From contig NW_008246131.1 of the NCBI RefSeq assembly GCF_000281045.1, forward strand, positions 262,960 to 294,309: a stretch of DNA of 31,350 bases, given 5' to 3'. Under the pieces are notes generated by a model. It was not told the origin of the DNA. It was given only the letters and a program-made list of their open reading frames with translations, and did no database searches. Source of the DNA: Saprolegnia diclina VS20. Its lineage: Eukaryota > Oomycota > Saprolegniomycetes > Saprolegniales > Saprolegniaceae. Position numbers and translations under genes: made by a program. Below, piece by piece: positions 1-11,000 of the stretch (position 1 is its first letter; each line of letters opens with the position of its first letter).

Positions 1-240
1 CCCGTGTCGAGCTTTTTGGAAGGCAACCTGCGCGAGATGACGGCCGACGACCCGACGCCGGTGCAGTCGATGCTCGTGGCCGTGGCGCCGTCGTCGCCCA
101 TGGTGCTCCTTGGCCTCGTCTGTGTCGTCGCTGCTGCCGTCGCCATGGTCACGATGCGCCAGCGCCGCGACGAGCTCGCGCTGGACGACGCCACGTACAA
201 GCTCTTGGCGACGCACGAAGACGCATCGGCCGCCTTTTGA
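1..240 (+). CDS. 3' end of a membrane-protein gene (partial)
   Basis: The frame is open from the first base of the window to a TGA at 238-240, so this is the end of a gene that begins outside. About 79 residues are visible. They hold one hydrophobic segment (around PMVLLGLVCVVAAAVAMVTM), then a basic MRQRR stop-transfer stretch and a cytosolic-type tail of about 28 residues. The tail contains YKLL, which fits the YxxPhi sorting motif read by clathrin adaptors; this suggests, but does not prove, endosomal or lysosomal traffic of a type I membrane protein. The GTG at position 4 is not a credible start because the frame stays open upstream of it. The family cannot be named from this fragment. 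Confidence 0.6.
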   Translation, partial: PVSSFLEGNLREMTADDPTPVQSMLVAVAPSSPMVLLGLVCVVAAAVAMVTMRQRRDELALDDATYKLLATHEDASAAF

Positions 241-1502
241 AGTCGCGGTGACGACCTTGCATACTGTACGACTACATGGTTAGCAACAATACAACTTGTA
301 CTTTTGGTTGCTAAAAAGAAGTGTAAAAAGCGCCTTGGCGTCCGTCAGGAGAGACACGTGGAGGGTGTTCGACGGAATTCTCGCCGGCGCGCAACGCTAC
401 GTGCGTCAAGACAGTGACTGCTTCAACAACGGTTGGCACACATATGGGCAGTGACGTCTTGGTCCGGCAAAGGCTAGTGACATTCAATTTGGTCGTAACC
501 AGTGGGACCTCGCGATGATCAAGGTAGCATCCTCAAGTCGAGTTGCTTCCTTATAAAGAAATGAACACCTGGATCCTCCCTTGCGCCAGCATCCGCTACG
601 TTCCCACTAGGGGTAGGTTTCGTGTCAATTGTATCAGACCCCAACGTTCTTCTCCGCGACGACGGCTTACTCAAGCAACAACAGGCAACTCACCACAGGC
701 CCATTTGCGAATTGTCGCTCATGCCGGGTCCAACACCGTCGTGCATGGCTGGCTATGCACCGGCCGCCTCCTAGCGCCTCAACGAACGAGCCAGTACTCG
801 GAGCGATGCATCGAACGCCACGACTGCCGCGGCGATAACCTGCAGAACGAATGAGCCTGCAAGCCAGCAAGGTGTCGCCAGCGTGATCATGCCTCTTAAG
901 CGAGCGTGTCGAACGAACACGCTTCGTTCAACCAGAGGAGAGCAATACACTTTAGCCAATCACCGCAACTCATATCCGGGAACGGCCATAGATTCGCATC
1001 AGTACATTGGCAGGCTTTGTGGCCGTGTCATGTCGAGGCTCTAGAGTCATGACGTTGTTGCATCGTATGAGCGAGTCGGCCCAGTACGGCGTCGCCGTGG
1101 CCCATTGTCGACGGGATCACTGGCGCGTCAGCCACGAGAGCGCCGTCGAGATGGGCGCCTGCAAGGTCGCTAAACGAGCGACAACGCTACAATCGAGACA
1201 TGATGTCCAGCATTCTAGTCGCCGCGTCGTCCTCTGCGAGAGCACCTCCCGAGTGAGGTCTTCTTCTAGCGCGCACCTGCAGCCACGGCCGCATCACATC
1301 CGACGTCCGCTCGTTGCTGCGCCCATGAATTGCGCGCTTGGCTAGCTGTCACAACAGTCAGCTCGACCTCGATCAGCATCTTTGGACTCGCGCCAGCGCA
1401 CCGACTGCAGGACAAGCGCAATAAAACATTTCCGCCAATCACAGCTGAGCGGCTGATGGACGGGAGCCAATCACGCGCCACTTGGTATATTGGGTCGAGG
1501 CC
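241..1502. other. intergenic region, about 1.26 kb
   Basis: I see no convincing coding region here; the short open frames lack family features or neighbouring exons. A perfect 8-bp inverted repeat (TTAGCAAC at 280-287, GTTGCTAA at 307-314) lies just after the upstream stop codon, in the likely 3' UTR. Two CCAATCA boxes, at about 1436 and 1466, sit 30-70 bp before the U-box start codon and are plausible promoter elements. Confidence 0.5.
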
Positions 1503-4500
1503 ATGCACGCGTCCTTCGTGTGCCCCTTGACGCACCGCGTCATGGTGGACCCGGTCGTCGCCGCCGACGGCCGGTCATACGAGCGGTCGGCGATCATCGA
1601 GTGGCTCGAGACGCACGAGGCAGCGCCCGGGGCCGACGCGCCGCTGCCGTCCAAGGCGCTGCTGCCGAACCTCGCACTGCGCGACGCGATCCGCGAGGCC
1701 GCGGCCAAGGGCACCGAGCAGCTGCCGCAGACCGGGTACTTTATCTACCGCTCCTTGCGCGCCATGCACGCGTGCGCGCTGCCGTCGTTTCTGCACCGCG
1801 GGATGCTGCCAAACCGCCAGCCATTCGTGATTCCGGCCGACGAACTCGTCATTGTGACGCGGCGCGAGCGCGGCGCCGGCTGCAACGACGTCTTCTTGCG
1901 GACCGAAGGCAACATCTTCCTCTTTGAATCCGAGTTTGGCGTGCCCACCGCGGTCCGCCTCGAGCCGCTGCGCGAGCTGCGCGTCTACCGCGCGCGCAAG
2001 ATCACGAGTCTGACGCTCCGGCCCGTCAAGTTTGCCCCCTTGCCACAAACGCGCACTCTCCAGCCGGGCGAAGTCATTTCGACCGACATGTTCGTGCACG
2101 ACGCCAACGGAGTGGGCTTTGCGCGCAGCGAAAGCTCGGGTAGCTGGGTCAACACCATGTTCCTGGACCTGGTCCCGCCGCCGACGACGAAGCAGAGCTT
2201 TTGTGTACCGGCCGCCACGATGCTCTGTAGCAATTGTCTTGCCATCGACGCCCGTGTGATTAGCAGCACCGTCATACCCCCGGGCACCGTCGTTCTCGGA
2301 CAGACCGTCGTTTCGATCTCGGCGACCAAGCTCGCGGTGCGCACAACCTACTGTGGTGTGACGGGTTGGTTTGAAGTATCGCCTTCGACAGTGGTGACAG
2401 CCAGCAGCGGCGCCAGCGCTACTGTGAACTCGACGACCGACGCACCGCCCGCCAAAGTGCGACGGTTGGATGCTGCGCACGTCGCGCCGTCGTCGCAGCC
2501 GACACCCCGGCCCGTTGCAGCACCTGGTCCTCGGGATGCTCTTACGAAAGCACAGCAAAGTCAGAGCAAGGCGGCTCCAACCTCCAAACCAACCACGACC
2601 CCTGCGATACCAAAGACGCTCGGAAAGGCATCAACGGCAACACCGGTAGCGGTACGGGCAGTGACGCCAGCATCATCACCGACAATGACACCAGTCGCCA
2701 CGCCGGCAGCAAAGGCAGCACCAACGCCAGTCGCCACACCGTCGGCGTTGTTGGCTGCTACTATACCGGCAGCAACACCGTCCTCAACCCCGGCGGCCTC
2801 CCCGGCGGCTGCGCTGACCACACATCGAGCCTCGCCGGCAGCAAAAACGACGTCACGGGACACCACACCCGCAAAAGCGACGGCCGCAACCTCGACCAAG
2901 GCGCTCGAGGCCTCCCATGCGACCCCAACTCGACCTCTATCAATGGCGCCGACAACGACTGCGTCGCACTCGTTCCTGTCGCCATCCAGTGTCCGCAACA
3001 CGCTGTCGGTGCCGTCGCCAGTCAAGAGGCACTTGCAAGCGACCACCAAATCAACGGCAGCATCATCTCCATCCCCGAGCACGACCAAAGCCGCCGTGCC
3101 TGCCTCCGCTCCACAAGCGCACGCGGGTGTCTCTGGGACAAGTGTCACGGCCGCGCCCGCACCAGCCCCCGTGGGCAAAATGCCGGTTGCAAGACTGCCG
3201 ACGCCAGCGTGCACACCGACGCCGGTGACGGCGACGTTGCCACAGAAAGGCTACTTTATCTATCGCACGCTCGACCGTGTCGTGCTCTCGCGGACGCCGT
3301 CGTCGAGCGACCGCATTTTGCTGGCGTCGGGTGCGCCCCGGAGGTTGCCGCCCAATGAACTCGTCGTCGTGACGCAGCGCGTGCGGGGCGACGTCCACGC
3401 GCCCGTCTTTCTAGCGCTCGAGAGCGATGCCACCGACCCAATGTTCCTCCCCGAAGCCGTCGATGGCGTTGACGTTGCTGAGGTCGTCCTGCCGTCAAGT
3501 GATCTTGGTGTTTACGAGACGATCGCTCCAACGCCCGTGACGCGGCATCCGATGGCACCGACGTCGACGGACGCGCGTCTTCCGCCAGGCTGCCTCCTCT
3601 CGACCGACTTGCACGTCGACGACATGACGGGTGGCGAGTATGTGCGCCTCGAACACTCGACGCACTGGGTGCCACTGGCGAGTCTGCGGCCCCTCAAGAA
3701 CGCCCCCGGGCGGCATTCGTTTGTGATGGACGCCGCCACGCCGCTCGTTTCCAATGCGTACAGTGGTCTCTCGGTGCCGATTGCCGTCGTACCTCGCGGC
3801 ACAACGCTCGGTGGTCGCATCGTTGTCGACCTACCCGGTGCTTCGCAGTGTCTTGTTCGCGCTATGCACAAAGGAGCGACGGGCTGGTTCTTTGCGACGC
3901 GGCCGGCTTCGCTGCTCGCGGCAGCACCGGTCGCACCCAAGCAGTCACGAACGCCAGTCAAGCCCGAGCCGTCGTCCGATTCGGACATCGAGATTATGTC
4001 GCCGCCGACCACTCGCACAAATGAAGAGCCACCACTACCAGCACCACATGCTGCACCAACGCCTGCTCCACCAGTGCCGAGTCTGGCGCCTGCCATCCAG
4101 TCATCGCTCTCCGCCCCGCAGCCGCGCCAAGAGCCCCTCGTCTCGGTCTCCCAGCAGCGCCACACGGCGGCTTCCGCGCCACGGCGGTCGCGGAAAGCAG
4201 CCGCGTCCAAGGCCCGTCGGGTACCACCGCCCGTCGAGGTGGTGCCGCCCGGACGGCAGCTCAAGGTTGTGCTGCGCGGCGGCTACTACGCGGTGCTGCA
4301 CACGCCGGTGAATGGTCGCAGTACGATCCTTGGCGAGTACTTGCCGCTCCCGCTCAGCGAGCGCATTGGCCAAGTGTGCTTCATGGGCCACTGCATCACG
4401 CATCTGGCGCTGTCGCCCGACGACGCTTGGTACTTGAGTCTCGAGCGCAGCGCCGGTGCCGCCTACACGATCGTGAGCCCGGCTGCGAACGAGTATGTCC

Positions 4501-5585
4501 GCCACCACGCCAAGCCCAAGATGCGCATCGCCTTTGCGAACGGCCGCATCGTGCTCGCCCCCGAGGCGGGCCCGGCGCTCTCGCGCGGATTTGCCGGCTC
4601 GATCCTCCAGCGACGACTCTCGTCGTCCAAGAAGGTCGACATTTTGGCCATGGACGACGACGGCAGTGTCTTTATGCAAGACGCGCTCGGGCACGTCGCC
4701 CACGGTCTCTCGCAGGTACTGTTCGACACGATTCTCGAGCCATCGCCGGTCGGCGGCGGCGCTCTCGTGGACGGTACGTGCGACTGTTGGTGCATTCGGT
4801 AGTCGATGTTGCTCCTAGTCGTGCTTTCCAACGACAAGTACGTGCTGCTGTACGAACACACGTTTCGAGCGAGTCCTGCTGTCCCGAGCGTCGTCATCAA
4901 TCTGCTCCATAACGCCTACGGCAAGCCAGGCAACGACGGCGAGTCGACGCTGGATCCGGTGACGACTCTGGGGTCGAGACCGCCAACAACAGTCGCGGCC
5001 CCGAGTACTGCGGCGACGGATTCCGAGGAATCGGGGCCCAATGTGCAAGAAGAACCGGGCGCTGTCCCCGATGTCAAGCCCGAACCTACGCTGCATGCGT
5101 CGTCCGAAATGACACACGCATTGGACATCGCGCAAGGATCGAAGGCCGAGCCAGACCCTGCTGCAGCCAAAGACATGGCGTCACTGCCTCATCCTGCGAG
5201 CCCGCCGCCGTCTCGACCTGCTAACCCGATCGTCGTTGGTCAGGAAGACGAATCTCCTGGTACGCGCTGCGCGGACGCTGCATCGACGCCGTCCACCGCC
5301 GTCGACGACGCATCGGTGTCAGTGGTCGATGCTGCCATTATCAAGGCAGAAGTACCAAACGTCCCGCCACCACCCAGTACCGTCAAGCAAGAACCAAGTG
5401 CGTTTGAGTTTGTTCCATCGACGCCGTCGCCGCCACTGTCGCCCGCGAAGGCTGCAAGCCCGTCGGCGTTGCCGGCAATGAAAGCCAGTCCGACGCCGCC
5501 ACCAGCGCCGGTCTTTGGTCGGTTGCACGCCAGCCTTCTCGCTTCGTTTGAAGAAGACGACATTGATGTTTGGAGCATTTCCTAG
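1503..5585 (+). CDS. U-box protein with duplicated module and SUMO-type motifs
   Basis: Two exons, 1503-4773 and 4819-5585, join across a 45-nt intron (GTACGT...CCTAG, phase 1) to give 1,345 aa. Residues 4-76 form a U-box (CPLTHRVMVDPV, DGRSYERSAIIEWL), the E2-binding fold of one class of E3 ubiquitin ligases. A module of about 210 residues occurs twice (78-291 and 583-798). Both copies share GYFIYR(S/T)L, ELV(I/V)VT and an ending TGWF. A Thr/Pro/Ala-rich linker separates them. A further folded region spans roughly 917-1120 and crosses the intron, which supports the join. The tail is disordered. psi-K-x-E sites lie at K820, K1177, K1266 and K1280, and an acidic hydrophobic stretch DSDIEIM (826-832) resembles a SUMO-interacting motif. 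The start ATG begins directly before the U-box. E3 activity is inferred from the U-box; the substrate is unknown. Confidence 0.85.
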
Positions 5586-5819
5586 TTCAATAAGAGTACA
5601 AATCGTGTACCCTTACTCGCATGGATCAAAACGTCGGCAACATCTGCGTGTCCCCGCTGCGACGCCAGCATGAGCACCGTCATGCCCTCCATCTATCACA
5701 CGCATAAGGTTAGTGAACGTTGCATGGATGACGCGTCGCACGTTCGCGTCGGCCTGGTTCTGGAGAAGCGCCTGCACGACGACTGCGGCTTGGCCTTCAG
5801 GATGCGAGTATGGCTTTGT
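5582..5819 (-). pseudogene. ankyrin-repeat gene relic
   Basis: Two pieces read as ankyrin repeats on the minus strand. Piece one (5742-5819) gives EGQAAVVVQALLQNQADAN. Piece two (5582-5692) gives GMTVLMLASQRGHADVADVLI and ends in TAG. They join in frame across a 49-nt GTGCGA...GATAG intron (5693-5741) that contains a CTAAC branch-type sequence. At the 5' edge an AILAS fragment, the usual start of an ankyrin helix, is in a different frame from EGQAAVV, as if one base had been inserted. No further repeats are found upstream, so I call it a decayed remnant. Its TAG overlaps the U-box gene's TAG within CTAG. Confidence 0.5.
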
Positions 5820-6037
5820 CTGTGGGCAACAAACACCCACACCGCACCAATACCTAACCCTCCGGTACTCTCAAAAACTCAACAACTAGCTGCTCAAGCA
5901 ACCACCGCCAACCTTCCTGACTGTCGATCGACAAACGACTCGGCAAACCCCTTCTCCATGTCGTACCTTTGGACTAAAGTCGATCACTAATCGAACTCGT
6001 CGTAAAAAAGAGCAATTTGGTATTAGGACGATATTGC

Positions 6038-8485
6038 TCAGCCGAGGAGGTTGCCGTCGAGGATTTCAAAACGGTAGTTGGCGTCGTGGGCGTACTCGGG
6101 CACAACGTCGTCGGCTTCGCGCGTATATATCTTGGAGCTCAAGAACGCTTGACGCTTGAGCTGCGCGCGCACCTCCATCGAGTAGTTGCGCTCCATGAAG
6201 GCGAAAATGACATAGCGCAAAAAGAGCATGAGCGCAAAGAAGGCCAGAAACAAGAGGAGGCGGTCGTACGCCTCGAGACTCTCAAAGACGCCCGAGGTAT
6301 ACACCATGACGTAGCCGTTGGTCGCGATCGCAATCGTGGCTAGAATGTCGAGCACGGTGATCCACGCGCCCATGTTGGCCACCGGGCGCGGCATCGGGCG
6401 GCGATAGTCGGTGAGGAGCCGGTACGCGTCAATGCGGATCTCGAGCACATTGTTCAGCAACGAAAAGATTGGTGTGGCGGGGAACGCGCCGACAAAGAGG
6501 ACCGTAAAGCCAAACTGCAGTACGAGCTCGAGGTAGTCGTTGTACGTCCCGCGCCAGCCATAGTCGTTGAGGAAGAACTGCCGCTCGACCGGGTGATGCA
6601 CCTGCGTGTTGCTCGACGTGTGCGCTTGGCAGCGCGCAAGCCAAATAAAGACCCGCGGCAGAAGCACTTCTTGGATGTTGCCGGCAATGAGCTGCGTCCC
6701 AAAGATGATGACGAGCGTCGTCCGGAGCTCTTGGAGGCAGTCGCCGTTCTCGCAGTAGTCGTCGAGGCTCGACTTGATAAACGTTATGTAAAAGAGCGCG
6801 GCAAAGTTGTTGACAAAGTGAAAGATGATGCTCTTGAGGATGAACGAGCCTTCGTGCGCCGACTCGGTCGCATGGTTCTCAAAGTCGTTCATGCGCATGC
6901 ACACGCGGTCGTAGATCTCGGCCATGAGCGCAATCTGGATCACGTTCGTGAGCGACGCGGCCGTGCCGCCATAGTAGAAACGCGTGCCATTGTTGCCCAT
7001 CGCCAGCGCAAACGTCTCCTTGTGCGACACGGCCATGTAGTACCGGAGGTAGAACGTAAACGAGACGAGCACGAGGACGGCGAGCACGAGAAGCAGCAGC
7101 ACGAGCCAGCTCTGGAGCATGCGCTTCCGCTGCTCCTTGCGGTCAAAGTACAAGATGGGCTTGCCCGTGATCGGCGACGGCACGAGCGTCCCGACAAACT
7201 GCGGGCGCGGCCGCTCTTCTTCCGTGTAGTCGGTCGTACCCCACTGCATCGCGAGCCGCGCGTTGTAGCGCTTCCAATACTCGAGCATGCACGTGGACCA
7301 GAGCACCATAAAGACGCTAAAGCCGCAGACGAGCACTTGGAGCCAGTGGGCGCCGAGCGAGAGCGTGAAGCCGTCGTAGAGCGGGACGTTGTTGAGGACC
7401 TCGAGGAGCCAAATGAGACTGCCAATAAGGCCGGCCGAGACGAGCCAGCTCGCATAATGCCCGAGAAACGCAAAGTAGAGCCCAATCTTGGGGCCAAAGT
7501 ACCCCGCGATCTGGTCGATCGGCTGCGCAAACATCTTGCGCCGGTGGATCCACGCTTCGTAGAGCGCCGTCTTCTCCGCCGTGTTGTGCAGCGGAAAGGA
7601 CGCGACGATCGTGCCGCTTTCTTCGAGCTTGGCGAGGTCGAGGCCCGCGCCGCCGCCATTCGCATTGGTGAGAATGCTCTCGATGAGGCAGATGCGCTCG
7701 ACGCCCGAGAAGAAGTGGCCGGACGCCGGGTCGCGCGCGTAGAGATGCTGCATGTCGGGACGCTCCGTGTACGTCATGTGGATATACTCGTACGGCGAGA
7801 GCTTGTACTGGCCGAGCGTGTCTTCAATGTGGAAGGGCGCAATGTGCGCGTCCGGGTACCCGGCGAGCGCCGTCGCCCGCAGCGCGTCCGCGTCCATGAG
7901 CCGCGAAATGTCGATGCGGTCGGCTTCGTGCTTGAGGAGAGCAAAGGACGCGCGGACTTGGCAGAGAATGTACGGCGCAATGTCGCTGGACTCGTCCTTG
8001 GACGAGTAGAAGAGCCGCAGCTCGAGACCCGACTTGTGGATGCGATGGCACATGTCTTCGATGCTCAAGTGTTCGTTGGACGTGCGGAAGGCGTCGAGCA
8101 CGTTGGTGATGCCGGTCGTGTCGAGGACGGTCGTAATGCCCGTCGTTATGCCTGTCGTGATGGTGTCGTGCGCGACCGAGATGCCACTGGTGATGCCATC
8201 GCGCGCCGCTTGCAGGTGCGGCAAGACGTGCGTGTGGATGGGCGCGCCGAGGTTGACGCTCGGAAGGTTGGCCATCGCACCGTGCAGCTTGGCCGCGAGG
8301 CCCTCGGCGGCGGGCGCGTCCACGGGCACGTTCGGGAACACGATCGCGTAGTCCCAGCCGTAGCCGTCGCGGAGGAAGAAGTCGTCGTCCTGCGCCTTGA
8401 TCGAGACGCACGTGTGGCCCTTGTTGAGAAGCGGCTCGCCATCGAGCGTCATCTCGTCCAGCGGGATGCTACCGTACGTGGCCAT
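6038..8485 (-). CDS. anoctamin (TMEM16) family protein A
   Basis: Intronless, 815 aa from the ATG at 8485; the frame extends 12 codons further only to a TTG. Anoctamins are dimeric membrane proteins acting as calcium-gated anion channels or lipid scramblases. The N-terminal cytosolic domain includes DYAIVFPN and a long KSGLELRLFY segment. About ten hydrophobic segments follow, starting at GLYFAFLGHYASWLVSAGLI. The family core is clear: MNDFENHATES then ILKSIIFHFVNNFAALFYI, GNIQEVLLPR, and YNDYLELVLQFGF followed by LLNNVLEIRIDAYRLLTDYRRP. The D/E pair in DYLE sits where the family places calcium ligands in TM7. Residues 98-130 hold degenerate ITTG repeats not seen in the second anoctamin at 26979-29162. 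Whether it is a channel or a scramblase cannot be told. Confidence 0.9.
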   Translation of the reverse strand: MATYGSIPLDEMTLDGEPLLNKGHTCVSIKAQDDDFFLRDGYGWDYAIVFPNVPVDAPAAEGLAAKLHGAMANLPSVNLGAPIHTHVLPHLQAARDGITSGISVAHDTITTGITTGITTVLDTTGITNVLDAFRTSNEHLSIEDMCHRIHKSGLELRLFYSSKDESSDIAPYILCQVRASFALLKHEADRIDISRLMDADALRATALAGYPDAHIAPFHIEDTLGQYKLSPYEYIHMTYTERPDMQHLYARDPASGHFFSGVERICLIESILTNANGGGAGLDLAKLEESGTIVASFPLHNTAEKTALYEAWIHRRKMFAQPIDQIAGYFGPKIGLYFAFLGHYASWLVSAGLIGSLIWLLEVLNNVPLYDGFTLSLGAHWLQVLVCGFSVFMVLWSTCMLEYWKRYNARLAMQWGTTDYTEEERPRPQFVGTLVPSPITGKPILYFDRKEQRKRMLQSWLVLLLLVLAVLVLVSFTFYLRYYMAVSHKETFALAMGNNGTRFYYGGTAASLTNVIQIALMAEIYDRVCMRMNDFENHATESAHEGSFILKSIIFHFVNNFAALFYITFIKSSLDDYCENGDCLQELRTTLVIIFGTQLIAGNIQEVLLPRVFIWLARCQAHTSSNTQVHHPVERQFFLNDYGWRGTYNDYLELVLQFGFTVLFVGAFPATPIFSLLNNVLEIRIDAYRLLTDYRRPMPRPVANMGAWITVLDILATIAIATNGYVMVYTSGVFESLEAYDRLLLFLAFFALMLFLRYVIFAFMERNYSMEVRAQLKRQAFLSSKIYTREADDVVPEYAHDANYRFEILDGNLLG

Positions 8486-9347
8486 GTGCACGGCTGGCAG
8501 CGAGTCCTTCAATGACCACAATCATGGGCAGTTCTGAAAATTGTATCAAGCCCGCTCGCCCTCCATCTAGAAACACCCAACTCGACGGCCTTGCCATATC
8601 AATGTCGACCGGTGAGCTAGAGCATGGCTGTACCGCTTCAAGCGCTGCACCTGCGCGTCGTTATAGCGGGCTGTATGCACACGCACGAGGCGAAATGGCA
8701 CGGTATGCCAACGAGCTTGGACGTAGAGTTGCGTGCGACTAGTATATTGCCAGCCGCTGTTGTCGATCGAATATCAGTTGGGGCATATGAGAAAGGCAGC
8801 GGGACATGCTGTTCAGAGGCATGCTCCTTGCTCTTCTCGAAGCTCTGGGAGGGCGCGGGCATGGAGGCGCAGTGGAGGCTACTCCTACCTCGTCTTTGCT
8901 GCTGCAGCGATGCGCTGCCGACGAGGCAACTGCGCCATCCAAGTCGATGCCATCGAGGACAAGAGACGGAACGCACGCGAGCAATTCAGCGCTGCCAACT
9001 GAACTGTCAAAGCATGGAACGTCTCGCTCGAGCTCACAAGCGGTCGAGATGACCTCGACAAGGCCAAGACAAGATGCTCTCGGCTACGCACCGATCAAAT
9101 GCCCTATGTACTAGTACAGTAGAGAGCAGTATTTCATTCTCGAGGTGCTGGGTGATCTATAGCGCCTCCAAGCCATGGCCGACCCATCAATACGAGATGA
9201 GCTCAAGAAGCCCGAGGAGGATGGCAGCACAGTAGTGTCGGCGTTCGATGTCATTGCGAGCGTTCGCAATATGAAAGGTTGCGTGGATATAGCCAAGTCG
9301 ATTGTGTATCCGGATGTCCGGATAAAAGAAATCATTGATACTTGAAC
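8486..9347. other. divergent intergenic region
   Basis: This stretch separates two divergently oriented genes and probably holds both promoters. A 57-codon open frame (ATG 9174 to TGA 9343-9345, beginning MADPSIRDELKKPEEDG) has protein-like composition but no family features; it could be an upstream ORF or decayed exon. TATCCGGAT (9307-9315) and TCCGGATA (9317-9324) lie just before the next gene, followed by an initiator-like TCATT at about 9332. Nothing else is recognised. Confidence 0.45.
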
Positions 9348-10997
9348 ATGGACGCGGTCCGGTGCAAGGAATGGGAGCTCATGACGCTCCTCGAGGAAGA
9401 GGGAAGCATGGATGTACGACGAAGTATGAGCCTGATGCAGGATGAACATGCGCCTCCTGCCTGAAGGGAGTCCATGGGCTGGGTCTTCTTGACGTCGTCG
9501 ACGATGTCGTTGGGCCGATGGGACCAAACGCGTGGACGAGCCCGACGTACCTCGCGTTCGTTCGCTTCTTCCTGCGTCGGGCAATGCTCCTCGACTACTC
9601 GACCATGAGCTCGATCGATCGCGATCGGGTCGTCACGGTCGCGCGGGCCGTTGTCCGAGGCGACGGCAGCCCCGTCGACGTCGTCCGCCATAGCACGCAG
9701 CTTTTGCTCCGGGTCGGCCATCGAAGCGCGCGCTTCGTCGTTCGCGCGCTGGGGACGGACCTCTTCACACTATCCGAGCTTCTCTTGCGGTACGACATGT
9801 AGCGCTATCGAAGAGGAGCTGATGGGGTGCTTTGGTAGCGCTCTCGGCGTCTTGGTACCATACATGAGATCGCTCTCGCCCATGGCCTCCATCTTTGTAG
9901 CATGCAATGTGCATGGAGCTCAGCGGACTGCAGTCGCTTCATCTCGTACGTGTATTCAATGGAGTTCACAAGGCGACTCCATGCAACGATAGCGCATGCA
10001 CGAACCGCTCGGCGACATTCGCATCGCTGACGTGCTCAACAAGACGCTCGTGGCAGCCGACCCGCTCCTCCGCTTTGGCGCTGCCAAGGTCCTCTCTGTC
10101 ATCCTCCTGGACACGCCGCATGCCCACGGTATGTCGATATTCATCCTCGCCACATTCGACCGGTCGATGCCTAGCCAAGTCGCTGCTGCTTGTGCTCGTC
10201 GATGCGTGCAACGAGGAGGTCCATGGGGCAACCCAAGCAAGCCTTTTCGCTCTGCTTTGGGATATCCTCTTTCTTCGTCAAGACCTCTTCTCTCTCGACG
10301 TGTGGGACGACATGGCGACGACGGCCATGGAGCAAGTCCATCTTCTCCCGACCACGGTGCATGCGATCATGCGACTCGTGCTTGCGCCGAGCACACCGGC
10401 TTCGCTCGATTGGCGTCTCGTGTCCCAACTGGTATACATATATGCCCTGTTCCTATGCCTCATGCGATGTTGTAGTTGGAGTGCGTCGTCGTTCTGTACG
10501 TGCACGAGAGTGCTACCTTGGGGAAGGAGGTACTGGCAGCACTGTACGCCTTTTTCACCGACGAGTGTGGACGCACCGAGTACCAGCAAGCGCTCGTGGG
10601 CCAGACACTGGTACGCCATGGCATCTCCTCTCACGTGTCTTACCGGGCGCTAGCTCCGTCGCAACCACCATGTAGCGTCCAAAACTTCGCTTCACATGGT
10701 CATGACACGATGCAAAGGCCTATGCCAACGGCATGGAGCTGCCGTGCGCTCACGACCCTTCGACGGCAAGTCTCTCGCAGATGCTCGCCACGCGCCCCGA
10801 AGTCGTTCTCAAGCGCGAGAACCAATTGCTGCAGGCGATGTTAACCCCAGATACCAAGACGTCGGTCGTCATAGCCTTTCAGCGGTATGTCCATCATCAA
10901 GCTCTCATTCTTACATTTTGGTGGTAGGATGATGCAAACGGCATTCTACTCCAGCTACTCGGTCGATCGAGTCCGAGTTCTCTTAGCATTCGACTGA
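9348..10997 (+). CDS. multi-exon helical protein, unrecognised
   Basis: Eight exons give one frame of 391 aa: 9348-9413, 9467-9789, 9924-9945, 9993-10128, 10175-10431, 10476-10610, 10718-10884 and 10928-10997. All introns are GT-AG; most are 43-53 nt and two are longer (134 and 107 nt). Exon 3 is a 22-nt micro-exon. Joins after exon 3 keep good protein composition, for example DTPHAH joined to AKSLLLVLVDACNEE. The product is mainly amphipathic helix rich in Leu and Val (VADPLLRFGAAKVLSVIL type), reminiscent of ARM/HEAT solenoids, but no repeat register is clear and I do not recognise the family. No signal peptide or membrane segment is evident. Exon 3 and the 10611-10717 intron are the weakest parts of the model. 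It converges on the 11001-12880 gene with only 3 bp between stop codons. Confidence 0.6.
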
Positions 10998-11000
10998 GCG

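Noticed and set aside
6593-8515. 640-codon open frame on the plus strand opposite anoctamin A; similar long frames lie opposite GH6 (12666-14300), the giant gene and anoctamin B (26928-29354).
   Set aside because: These mirror real genes with GC-rich third positions, which rarely create antisense stops. Their translations are Arg/Glu/Val-rich with no family motifs.
9174-9345. 57-codon frame starting MADPSIRDELKK upstream of the helical gene.
   Set aside because: It ends in a stop 3 bp before the ATG at 9348, has no family features, and no splice joins it convincingly to the next gene.
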